DNA from: Cryptomeria japonica
Lineage: Eukaryota > Streptophyta > Pinopsida > Cupressales > Cupressaceae
Length of the DNA stretch: 64,000 nucleotides
Direction of reading: 5' to 3'
Assembly: GCF_030272615.1 (NCBI RefSeq)
Contig: NC_081406.1
Coordinates: 483,321,900 to 483,385,899 of the forward strand
Under the pieces are notes generated by a model, which was given only the letters and a program-made list of their open reading frames with translations, ran no database searches and was not told where the DNA came from. This document shows positions 24,111 through 34,142 of the stretch, piece after piece. The position numbers and the translations under genes were made by a program. The first letter of the stretch is position 1; every line of letters begins with the position of its first letter.

Positions 24111-24883
24111 AAAAGCACAAGAGACACCCCCCCAAATTCACTCAATCAAAGTACCCCTCCTAAAATAATGATTTTGGCACTTTATATGTAGTGCGTGTAC
24201 AATAGGCCACTTGCAAAACAAGGCTAAGTGGACTTTTGATTTCAATTTACAACTTCTCAAAATGAGATCTAAGAGACTTCAACAAATACTGCTAGTGATC
24301 TAAACTGAGATCCAAGCAAAATGCAAGTACCAAATATGCCAAAAATGGCCAAATAATGAAAGTACAATTTCTACTTAAAATTACTGCAAACAAATGGCAG
24401 ATTATGAAAGTAGATGAAAAAATATTCACTTTCAAAAAAAATGGCACCTGAAAAAGAGTCCATATGAGCCTAAATGAAGCCTCCAAAGTTGTAAAAATCA
24501 GGATTTCATGATATCCAAAAAACCTGTATCCGAGAAACAGAAAAATCCTACACCATTGTATAGATCACGAAATTCTACCCCAAAACAAAAAAAATTGCTT
24601 TTTTGATGAGTGAGATATCGCTATTTGAAAATCGCCTGCAAAATTATAATTTCTAGAAAATTTCCGTCACGGCTTCAAACTTCAAGTGCCTCTAGATTTG
24701 GCCTTCGAAGTCCGATTTGGATGAAACAAAAGGTAAAAATGACTTTCTTGGACCTCCTCAATCCAATGGTAACCTCAGATTTGATCTATCAAGCTTCAAT
24801 AATAACCTGCAATAGAAAATTCCAAAATGCAAACCCCAAATAGCATCAAATTTATCTCAATTGGCAAACCAATGACACTCTAA
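24111..24883 (-). other. K leader, non-coding
   Basis: This is the untranslated leader between primer site and gag on the minus strand. It has a C-tract at about 24127, no open frame with recognisable domains, and no repeats other than short A/T runs. Confidence 0.6.
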
Positions 24884-25096
24884 TGGCTCTGATACCATGT
24901 TGAGACATGGACCAACTAGGACTCGAACCTAGGACCTTCTATACACTGCTAGAGTGCTCTACCACTGAGCTACTGGCCCCTCTTGGACTAGTCCATCGTC
25001 GGTCCGGGTGTGGCTTATTTCCAACACCAACACCCCCCCTTAAGCCACACCTCATGTGTGCTTGGGGCTCCTAGCCTGGACCTGGCTCTGATACCA
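24884..25096 (-). repeat. Duplicated primer-binding site of K flanking a 200-bp block
   Basis: The 12-base complement of initiator tRNA-Met (minus strand TGGTATCAGAGC) occurs at 24886-24897 and again at 25085-25096, inside a longer direct repeat TGGCTCTGATACCATGT. The distal copy directly abuts the 5' LTR as expected. The proximal copy starts a block holding a tRNA-like segment. Confidence 0.83.
24909..24979 (-). tRNA. tRNA-like sequence (probable pseudo-tRNA)
   Basis: Read on the minus strand, 71 bases fold as a cloverleaf. The 7-bp acceptor pairs GGGCCAG with TTGGTCC (two G-U pairs). The D stem is GCTC/GAGC with loop AGTGGTA. The T stem is CTAGG/CCTAG with loop TTCGAGT. The pol III box A (TAGCTCAGTGG) and box B (GGTTCGAGTCC) match consensus. 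The anticodon arm is poor (TCTA/TAGA with an 8-base loop and no U33), so the amino acid cannot be assigned and it is probably not a working tRNA. It lies inside LTR element K beside the primer site. Confidence 0.55.
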
Positions 25097-25539
25097 TGTG
25101 AGATTTTTCCATGATCAAGAGGCAATGGAAAGCATAAATAAGAGAAAACAAAATAGATGATAGAAATAAACTGTATTCTATCAAGATGAAAAATATGAGC
25201 AACTGGATCATTAAGCGTTACATACAATGAATATAAGCCTTCTTATATAGGCAAGGCTTATGGATATGTGAGCACACAAACATGACATGTGGCTCAATAA
25301 GAAACAAGGGTAGGTAGGAGAAACAATATAATATTCCACATGAGGTGGATCACCCACTGAATGTGGAGTGTAACAACAAGATCAACACCATAAAAGGTGG
25401 AAATTCTCCTACACACACTATCCCAATGTGGCACAAACACCCAAGTGTCTCATACCCAAACTACTATGAAATGCATTATCCTAAGTAAACTTAAGTATAG
25501 TTTAATAATATCCATGATGAATAATTATTTACACCAACA
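25097..25539 (-). repeat. K 5' LTR
   Basis: This LTR is 443 bases, TGTGAGATTTTTCC to TTTACACCAACA. It directly follows the primer site and ends at the TSD CAAAT (25540-25544). Confidence 0.88.
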
Positions 25540-25878
25540 CAAATCAATATGAATAAGATCAAGAACATCATTAGATTTATCTTGTATACTCCTAAAAGAG
25601 GTTCCGACCTATTTACCCATTTGACATTCTTTACATACTAGATTATAGGGCTTCACAATCTTAGGTATATCTCTAACTGCCTTAGTTGAACCGATCTTCA
25701 TATTGCAATCAAAATTTATATGACACAACCTCTTATGTCATAGCCAACTCTCATCAATTTGTGCAATCAAACATGTCTTCTCATCGGAATTCAAATGAAA
25801 TATATTACCTTTTGTCTATATACTGGTTGCAATCTCCAAACTAGATCTGTTAATGATTTTGCATTTTCCATCCTTGAA
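25540..25878 (-). pseudogene. B integrase, part 2 (N-terminal, zinc region)
   Basis: After the TSD CAAAT the minus-strand copia sequence resumes with the region before the first integrase Asp and the pre-integrase zinc region (positions near 25620-25760). Aligned with element C (15840-16130) and element E (42181-42450) it is the same gene segment. Several stops occur and no long frame remains. Confidence 0.7.
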
Positions 25879-26355
25879 CTATAATTGAAATCCCTTATCT
25901 ACCAATTGTCCTACACTCAAAAGATTATGCCTTAAACCTTCAACATAATAAACATTATCAGTATTGTTCTTACCATCCAATGATATAGTCCCTTTTCCTT
26001 TTATCATACATGCTTTGTCATCTCCAAATCTAACCAAACTGCCATCAAATTCTTGCAAAGACAGAAACTTCCCTTTATCTGTAGTCATATGATGTGAATA
26101 ACCACTATCAATTACCCATTCATCCTTGTCTTGAATTTTAGCAACAAATGCCTTCTCTTCAGGTAAATTCTCTTCTAGTGTCGAAATATCTTTCTTGATA
26201 GCTAGGAACACCCATTCCTTCCCATTACTAGAACCACTAGCAGAATCTTCTTCTTCTAACTCTTTCTTCAAATCTTGAATTCCTTTCAGGACATCTAGAT
26301 GTAAAATGAACAATCTTATTGCATGAAAAACATTTAAAAGGTGCTTTTCCTTCAT
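25879..26355 (-). pseudogene. B protease region
   Basis: The 158-codon frame contains KDEWVIDSGYSHHMTTDKGK, the copia protease active site with Asp-Ser-Gly (Tyr where Cys or Ala is usual). It is followed by GSLVRFGDDKACMIKGKGTI and YYVEGLRHNLLSVGQLVDKG. The N-terminal 50 residues are an acidic linker from gag. It ends at a stop in the pre-integrase region. Confidence 0.87.
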
Positions 26356-26364
26356 ACTTACTTC

Positions 26365-27200
26365 CTACCATCCTTTAGGTACTCTTGTAGAAAATAGTGC
26401 TTCAAGTTTATCATACTCATCATATTCTCTCTTTATATCATCCAATTCCTTTGCATATAAAGATTTCCAATCTTTCTTACCAGTTGTCGATGCAGATGCA
26501 TGAATAGAAGGTTCAGTCTTCACAGCTCTAGAAGGTCCAAATTCCTTAAGCTCAAAAGCACATAATTTACCAACCAAGGTATCTCTGTTGATAGATGTAT
26601 TAGCCATTGTTCTCAACTCATTAATAATAGTAGCCTTCATCTTGTAAGCCGGTATTAGGGATCTCAAAACTTTAGAAACAATTTCATCTTCACTCAAAGT
26701 TCCACCACAACATTAATTCCCATAACAATCTCATTTACCCTTTCCATGAATGCAGTATTCCTTTCATCTTCTTCCATATTCGAGTTTTCATATCTCACCC
26801 ATTAACCATCAAGTTTACCAATCTTCACTATAGGGCCACCTTCATTAAGAGTCTCCAACTTATCCCATATAGCCTTAATAGATGATTTGTCAGTTAATCC
26901 CACTATTTGTTTATTAGAAAGTGCACACAAGAGGGCTTCTCTTTCTCTACAATCATTCTCAAGCTCCTTATCCAAGTTTTCTAGAGGAGGATTTCTAGAT
27001 GCCGGATTATGAGGTGTAACACCATTCTCCGTGATCTCCAAATCTCCTTACCGAGACATCTCAGACAAGTCTCCATCGAAAGCTTCTATACAGTGTAATT
27101 TGTTCCATCAAGCCTAGGAATATCTCTCCAAAAGATACCTCCAGATGAATTGGATGAACTTGAATTGTTAGTCACCATAGGATCTTCCTCAAGCAGTTAA
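26365..27200 (-). pseudogene. B gag
   Basis: Open stretches 26365-26697 (SEDEIVSKVLRSLIPAYKMK, LVGKLCAFELKEFGPSR) and 26802-27041 (SKQIVGLTDKSSIKAIWDKL, ETLNEGGPIVKIGKLDG) form a UBN2-type copia gag. A knuckle remnant lies near 26320-26345 (CNKI, then HF). A shift near 26700-26800 and a stop near 27045 separate the parts. Its probable start is near 27180, just inside the primer site. Confidence 0.83.
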
Positions 27201-27222
27201 GCTTTCTGCAAAGAGGACCAAA

Positions 27223-27234
27223 ACTCTGATACCA
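27223..27234 (-). other. Primer-binding site of B
   Basis: The minus strand reads TGGTATCAGAGT, one base off the initiator tRNA-Met complement, two bases inside the LTR end at 27237. Confidence 0.87.
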
Positions 27235-27236
27235 AT

Positions 27237-28432
27237 TGTTAGACAGTTCAAATAACAAGAAGACAACTGAGAGGGGGAGGTGAATCAGTTTTCACAGATT
27301 ATCAAAACATTTAGCAATTAAAACTTTAATACCAGAACCCAAAACATTAATACTAGAATGCTTAAACCAAATACCAGAATAGTAGTTAAATCAATTAAGC
27401 ATAAATAATAATCACAGAATAAATGCCATCCACATGAAACCATGATTTATACATGGAAAACTCGGTAAAGGGAAAAACCACGGTGGGAAGCCTACCCACA
27501 ATCAAATAATACTTATGTAGTAAGTATGTGAATTAGAATTGAGGGGCCTGCACTTGCAGGAAGGCCAATAGCTTAGAGCGCAATGCTCACCAAAAAGGAG
27601 TCTCACTGACTACATAGAAATCCAGACTACAATTCGGAAGAAGGAATGAACTACAAAGATAGCATCTCCTATGCCTGAGTATAGTTTCAGTTAAGCTCAA
27701 TACCGGAGGACTAAATCCTCTTACATAAACCCAATTCAATCTCCAATGATCAACCAAATCCTCTCTCTGCATGATATTACATTATTTGCACATTACATAT
27801 CTATATCCCATTCCTATATCCGAATCCTATACCATGATGATCTACAATGAGATCTTACATCATATATATACAAACCCTCGACCATAAACAATCAGGTCAC
27901 CTATGAAACAATAAACCAATTACATAATTACAAAATATGTCAGTCTTAGACCAAACAAATAATATCCAACACATAAGACATCTCAGAAATACATCAAGAG
28001 GTCTAATCCACACGTTACATTAAGTCGGTCCATAACCTAGATCAACTGGGACCCAATATAGCTCCATACACTAAAGCAATGATCTCCATCCACCAAGTAT
28101 CGAACATGATCACCATCAAAATCTTGAATCTCCACCAGAAGTTGCACCAACACCACTTATGCAATTGATCAAAGATCTTCATCAAAAGATTTGTAGTTGA
28201 AACCCTCACCGGAACCACAAGCCAAGCTTCCAAGCAAACAAGATAACATCTAATCACCAGACAAAAACCAACTTATTGAATATAAACATGAGTATCATGA
28301 ATAAGCCAATTCCATAACTAAACCATATTAGAGCCTACCAAATCATGTCGGATCTAAACCAACCAGAAACTACTCAACGTACTGGGACTAGAAGGGTGTT
28401 AGTAAAGCATCCAATAGAACTAGTGTTGACAT
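27237..28432 (-). repeat. B 5' LTR, part 1
   Basis: It matches 18101-19296. Element A cuts it after GACAT (28428-28432). Its last 57 bases continue at 45632-45688, including the duplicated GACAT. Confidence 0.92.
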
Positions 28433-29204
28433 TGTTGGCAAATGCACACTCCAATGATAAATTGTAGGTGACTAAAGGTATTGTCATTGATGTCAACCTT
28501 ACAATTCTATGGCACCAGCAGACATAGGTATAGATTCCGGCAGCGGCAACAACAAAGATGTTCACCGACATCTTGGTTGACAAGATTTTATTTATTGTAT
28601 TTTGTAATTAATTACAATATCTTTTTGAAAGCCGACAAGGCAAGTTGTAATATGACTCATATAAGTATGAGCTCTTGTAAATCATTTAGAATAGATGCAG
28701 ATATGGTTAGATTATTGTAAAACTAAGATGTGAATATTAAGGCAGAGTTTGGAATAAAGTATTGGAAGTTGTATGAGCTTGAACTGGTACTGAACCTGGC
28801 ATAGCAGATGTTGATTCAAAGCAATACATGACATTGGATTTTCATATTCCACTTTTGTAAGTCAGTGAGACTTCTTTTTTGTATTTAAGTAGTGAGATTT
28901 AGGCAGTTGGCCTTCCTGCATGTGCAGGCCCCTATTGTAACAATAATATTAACTTATTGGCTAGTAAGCGAATATTGTGGGTCACAAATCCCACCAAGGT
29001 TTTTCCCACACCAAGTTTCCTTGTTAAAAATATTGTGTTATGGTGTGCCTTTTATGTTGTGTTTATTGTTCTTATTTACTGCATTAATTCTTGTTTACCA
29101 GTACACATTTTTGGAATGTTTTTCATTTAATAAGTTAAGAAAATCCATTAACCGCCAAGATACTGATTCACTCCCCCCTCTTAGTATCTTTGGGAATCCT
29201 AACA
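28433..29204 (+). repeat. A 5' LTR
   Basis: This 772-base LTR starts TGTTGGCAAATGCACACTCC and ends CTTTGGGAATCCTAACA. It contains TTGTCATTGATGTCAA at 28481-28496 and the C-tract/CTCTTAGTATC end motif. The open frame starting at 28892 is a read-through from the LTR into gag, not a longer protein. Confidence 0.9.
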
Positions 29205-29206
29205 AT

Positions 29207-29218
29207 TGGTATCAGAGC
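29207..29218 (+). other. Primer-binding site of A
   Basis: TGGTATCAGAGC matches the complement of initiator tRNA-Met, two bases after the LTR end. Confidence 0.9.
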
Positions 29219-29275
29219 TTGGTCCTCTATTTTCAAAAGCCTAACAGCTTGAGGAAGATTCTGACACCAGTAGAG

Positions 29276-30360
29276 ATGGAAAACTTGAGAAAGCAAATAG
29301 AAACATCTCTTGCAGACTATGATGCAAAAAAGTTGAAGAATATGAAACTTGAAGATTATGTGAAGGCTACACAGGAAATCATTCAAGGACTTCAGAAAAA
29401 TCTCACTATTGCTAGGAAAAAAAGAAGAGAACTTTCTACGAAGATGCAGAGTGATGATGATGAGAAAGAAACTCTTAATGACCCTATGAACAAACTAAGA
29501 CAAGAAAATAGTACACTGAAGAATGAGATGCAAGATATGACCATGAGATTTTGTAAAGACATTGAAGATACAAAGAAGAATGAAGATGATCTGGCTAGAA
29601 GAATCAATGATGCTGCAAATGAAAATATAAGACTCAGTCATGAGAATGATATGTTAAAAACATATATGATACACTTGGAACATGATAAAATTGAACTCAT
29701 GAGATAGAATGATTTCTTGGAAAATGAGTTGGCTATTGCAAATCAATACAAGGAGAAGTTCAAGAAAAGTTTAGAAGAATTTGATGACATTCTGAAAAAT
29801 TAGAAACCTAATGGTGACACTAATGGCCTTGGCTTTGAAGTTGGTGAGAGCTCTGGTACTGCAAACACCCATGATCATAGTAAATTGGTAAGACACCCTA
29901 ATGCTTACAAATTCAATAGAAAATGATTTAATTGTAACAAGTATGATCATAGAGCCAATTAGTGTAGATCTAGAAACTATCAGAACACCAATGCAACAAT
30001 GTCATAACTAGGAAAACTGCAGAATGAATGTAAGATGTTATATTTGTGGAAGATTTGGACACTTATATAATCAATGCAGAACACATACTGACATAAGATA
30101 TGGAAAATCTATTTAGAAAAAACAATGTGACTTGTTATGCTTGTAACAAGATTAGACATATTGCAAAATTTTATAGAAGTAAGACATCACCGACAAGTAA
30201 CAAAGGATCCAGTTTGAAAGGTAAAGAAAAGGTTCAAGAAGTAAAGGAAGAATTTTCAAAACAATGGATCAGAAAGTCTGACATGAATGTTAGTGAAGCT
30301 ATTCCTTCACTGGTAGAACAAATTATCACTCCACCGATAGGAGATTCTTCATCTAACTAA
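29276..30360 (+). pseudogene. A gag: coiled coil with CCHC knuckles
   Basis: From the AUG at 29276 about 140 residues are almost entirely coiled coil (KKLKNMKLEDYVKATQEIIQ, KLRQENSTLKNEMQDMTMR, ENDMLKTYMIHLEHDKIELM). This is unlike the UBN2 gag of the copia elements beside it. After stops at 29707 and about 29803 the frame reaches knuckle remnants near 29935-30080. One knuckle, CYACNKIRHIAKFY, lies at 30133-30174 with the last Cys changed to Tyr. The tail ends GDSSSN and a stop at 30360. A' has the same design with four knuckles. The likely role is RNA packaging, by analogy only. Confidence 0.72.
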
Positions 30361-30662
30361 AGAAAAATCTTTTGTGGGTATGGCAATAAACTGTAAAACA
30401 TGCTAATTTACCTTCGGTTGATGGTAAGAAGTTGGATTACTCTTTTACTGGTACATGAGTTAAGTTTTGACTTAATCGACAAACATTAAATGTGGTAGTT
30501 GAAGGAAATAACATTATAAAGCAAGTGTTCTGGCCCTTTTCATTCAACGAGCATTCAAATCTCTAGAGAGCGCGAAATTCCTGAGTGAAGGCATCCACAG
30601 TGAAAAGTGAAACAAATCATCCGAGCAAATCATCCTAAAGGCATATTAAGGTATTTATAGCT
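30361..30662 (+). promoter_or_regulatory. TATA-like promoter region upstream of A ORF2
   Basis: This is a non-coding spacer between the gag stop and the ORF2 start. It contains TATAAA at 30515-30520, 148 bases before the AUG at 30663, then a CATTCAA-rich leader. The matching spacer in A' (57349-57664) has TATAAAA at 57512-57518, 153 bases before its AUG, with the same flanking layout. The conserved position suggests an internal promoter. That is inference and no transcript data are available. Confidence 0.45.
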
Positions 30663-32697
30663 ATGGCTTCTTCCTCTGCACCCGAAATCATTGCAAACCC
30701 TACTGTGATTGAAGGTATTAAGCACCCTAGACCCATGTTCAAACTTATTCCCAAAATTGTGAAGAAAGATGATACCCTAGGAGCTTTTTCAAAAATACCT
30801 AAGGGAGTAGTTTATGTTGAGGATCCTAGAATCTATATACATTGTCATATTGAGGAACTAGGAGCTGAAGAAATAATGAACATATATAGAACTTTAATTT
30901 GTGATGGTCAAGGAAATGTTAAACCGGAACACAAGATAGTGGAAACCCTAGGCTTTGTGGACATTCTTAGTATCCCTAATTTTCCCAAGGATGTTATAAG
31001 GGTCATCTTGAGCAGAGTTCATGGAGAGTCCTTTTGGTTGGATTTCATCCATAATATTACCAAAGAAGTAGTTAGGGTAGTGATAGGCTTACCTTCCATC
31101 GGTAGCAGGCTTGATAAAACTAAAAAGGTTCCAAATGACACTGTGACGACCCTAACCGGCACAACATTTGATAAAAGATCCCTAAGAGTCAATGATGTGA
31201 AGGACATCAATGTTAGATTTGTTAGCATGATTCTTGTTTATAAGGCTACACATGTAAATAGACTAAACTCTTTTTCTAGCTTATGTATCAAAAGAGCATA
31301 TGACATGGTGAATAACAATGCTATGATTGTTGTATGTGAGTGGCTAAAAGATGAACTAATAGAAAATTTGAAGAAAATCAAAGGTGATAAGAAAGGAACT
31401 TTCAGATTTGGCAACCTGCTTGTGTGTTTAATGTTGTACATTACCAAGCAAGTTCCTGGTATTTGTAGGAAAGACTTTGGTTTTAATATATTGGAAGGAA
31501 AACAACTTCTAGACATACTGAACAACATGGGAGATGATAGGGAGAAAAACATAAATGGATATTTTCAAACTTTGAAAGAAAAGATGAAGACAAGAATGAG
31601 GCTATCTCAAGCAATTGTTGATAAGTATCAAAAAGAGATATGCTTTGTGATCAAGAAAGATGAAATTTGGATGGAGGCAGTTATCCCTAGGACTGTTTGG
31701 GTCACGGAGATGGGATATGAGGTAGATGACAACATAGTTGAAACCTATGCAAAATCCCTCTTAGAAGCACCTAAGGAACCAACTGAGAAAGTTTTTGGCA
31801 ATGTGGAGACCATAGATAGCAAAATCCAATATGAGAAAAGAATCAAGAAAACTGAATAGATAGTGAGGAAGGGAACAAGATAGGAAAAAACAATAAAAGA
31901 AGATGTATTAAACAAAATTGGCATTAAGGAGAGTGAATTGGAAGGACTACAAATGGAAGCACATCTTTCACCAATTGCTACTTCCTCTGATAGTGAAATA
32001 CCATCACCGACATGTGCTCCTACACCAAAAAGAACAAGACAAAAAAAATAGGCAGTTAGGGCTCCGGCAAGGAAGTTGACACCAAAGAAGAAGAAATAAA
32101 AACAAGTTGTTCCTCCACTTGACAAACTTCTGAGTGAAATAACTGAAGATGGGAAATTGGCTAACATCAGCAAGTTGTATAACACACTATCAGATGATGA
32201 AAAAGAAAGTATAGAAAATAGTGTCATTTTACATCTTGATATTTATAAGAAATTTTTGATGGAAGTGGTTGATGATATACCAAATGACTTGTACAAAATA
32301 TTAGAAGCTAGAAGGGTAGCTATTGTGGAATTAGATAAAAACATAAAAATAGAGAAACTACTTGCAGTTCACCTAGTGAACTCCACTCAAGAGATAGATG
32401 AATTAATCAGTGAGGCTAACCGAACAATATTCTCAACCGGTCACTGACATGTAGCACTGATGGCAGATAGAGTAAATGAAATATCAGAAGAAACTGTAGA
32501 CAAGTGGGATATATTCTTTGTCGAAAAGGAGAAACAAGAAGAGCTTAAGAGACCAAAGACTTTTAAAGTCTATCAAAAAGAAAAGGACAAGGATAAGGGG
32601 AAAGGTAAGGTAGGTGGACCTCCAAGCATAAAGGTGACAGATAACTTACCCCCACCTCCTTTTGATACTCCACCGGTACAAACTATTGACACACAAC
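30663..32697 (+). pseudogene. A ORF2, N-terminal and middle part, unrecognised
   Basis: A 398-codon frame from the AUG at 30663 continues in the same frame through stops at 31857, about 32049 and 32097 into 32157-32447 and 32460-32697. The N-terminal part has LSRVHGESFWLDFIHNITKE, VVIGLPSIG, RSLRVNDVKDINVRF and CEWLKDELIENLKKIKGDKK. The middle is Lys/Glu-rich with proline patches (KRTRQKK, KLTPKKKK). It is not a retroviral enzyme. The ITKE..R..(T/I)GLPS.G core faintly recalls the plant mobile domain, but I do not assign it. The same protein occurs in A'. Confidence 0.7.
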
Positions 32698-34137
32698 TGA
32701 TAGTTCTGATACTTAATGTAAGTACAGAGCTAATAGCCAACAAGATGAGAGGGGGGGGGGTGAATCATACAAACTTAATCTACCATAAAAACATTAGATT
32801 CAACCTCGGCAACATATACTTCAGTAATATAACCAAAACTGCTAAACATGCAAACTCAAAAGCATATAAACATCATAAACCTCATAACACCAGATTTAAC
32901 GTGGAAACTCAAATAGGGAAAAACCACTGTGGGATTTCGGACCCACTAAGAAATATACTCTTCTAGAGTATGCTCGGTTAACAGCAAATCCTGTTAAAGA
33001 TTACAAACACATTGCTAGATGTGACCCGGTTAAGGGATTTCCCTCAGATCTGTTAGGATCTTCACCTTATTAGAAGTGACCTTGTTAAAGGATTTCAAAC
33101 ACTCAATTAGAATGTCACCTTTCTAGAGGGTTTTACAAATAAGACTGTTAAGTCCACTCGGTTAAGAGATTTTCTATCACTTTCACAAAATAACAGTAAT
33201 AAAAATCTATCTACAACTTCACATCTAAAATGCTAAAGCAGATTCTTATTTGCTCAATACAATCTAGACATAGAACTAATCTTGTCCATCTGCTGGGCTT
33301 CTATACTCTATTATTCAAATAGGTCTTCAAGCTTCTGTGCTCGGTAATCAATATGTAGCATCCTTGTGCATAAATTTGCCCGCATACATTGTTTATCAAT
33401 AGTTCCCTATTTATAAACAATTAGCTAACCGCTTAATCTCCTTGATCACATTTCCCATGATCAATCATAGCTATCAAATCTTCAAAATTTGACCAAGTTC
33501 AATGTATCCTTCGATCTGAAAATGTTTTACCCTGCCTTGGAACTTGCATACATTTCTTGGAACTTGTGCTAGGGTATTGCGGTTCAATCTGAGCTATAGA
33601 TCTTCATGCCAATTTTCCTTTGCCATAGATTCATTAACAAACTTCATGCACGGCATACCAATCATTTAATCAGTTCCAACTCATCAGCTTCCTTCATTAA
33701 ATAACGCATGTAACCATTTAATGTATTTTGTTACAGCTCGGTAACAACTCAGTAAATACTAAACTTCACTCAGTAGACATTCCGCCTTCATTAACCGATA
33801 GCGATAACCTTAGTGTTTACCAACTAGGTTCTTTGCTCAGTAACATAGTATAGTATTAACCTTACAATTTACAACATATGTATGATGTTAAAACAATCTA
33901 AACATCATGATCTCATCATTTTCTGACTTGGTAATAGTTGCCCATTGAATATCTTATTCATCCCCTTATTCATCATATTCTTTCTGTCTTTTACCAACAT
34001 CTTTATACTCTTCAAATAATACTTCTCAAGATATGGCAACATCATACTGAATTAGAAAATCAATTTCTTGACATCAATGACAAAATAATAATATCAAAAC
34101 AGTAAACATCCTTAATCAGTTATATCCATAATCATCA
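32698..34137 (-). repeat. Probable solo LTR inside A ORF2
   Basis: This 1.4-kb stretch has the LTR landmarks of the window in minus orientation: GATGAGAGGGGGGGGGGTGA near 32744, AACGTGGAAACTCAAATAGG, and repeated TAACCGGGT-type units. It is absent from the matching place in A'. The ends TGATAG...ATCATCA with ACAAC on both sides (32693-32697, 34138-34142) fit a TSD. A further GCCAACAATCTCCC at about 34165 looks like another LTR end, so the right boundary is not certain. Confidence 0.6.
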
Positions 34138-34142
34138 ACAAC

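Larger units (their letters stand above)
22243..25539 (-). mobile_element. Pol-less LTR element K inserted in B integrase
   Basis: This is a 3.3-kb minus-strand LTR element with TSD CAAAT on both sides (22238-22242 and 25540-25544) and ends TGTGAG...CCAACA. The LTR copies are 22243-22617 (short) and 25097-25539. The inside carries a copia-type gag, a protease-like region and an acidic ORF, but no integrase, RT or RNase H. It also holds a tRNA-like segment next to a duplicated primer site. It is either a non-autonomous element or an internal deletion derivative. The loss of about 90 LTR bases at the 3' LTR favours a deletion. Confidence 0.88.

Noticed and set aside
24909-24979. Functional host tRNA gene
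   Set aside because: The anticodon arm is defective and the sequence lies inside an LTR element, so it is reported only as tRNA-like.
28892-29275. N-terminal extension of the A gag frame over the LTR
   Set aside because: The open frame crosses the LTR end and primer site. The first AUG inside the element is at 29276, and A' has no matching extension.
31745-32227. 160-codon minus-strand frame over A ORF2
   Set aside because: It is antisense to ORF2, whose plus-strand reading is conserved in A'.
32930-33180. CRISPR-like array of spaced repeats
   Set aside because: The units are short, degenerate and unevenly spaced, and recur in LTRs of a plant genome.
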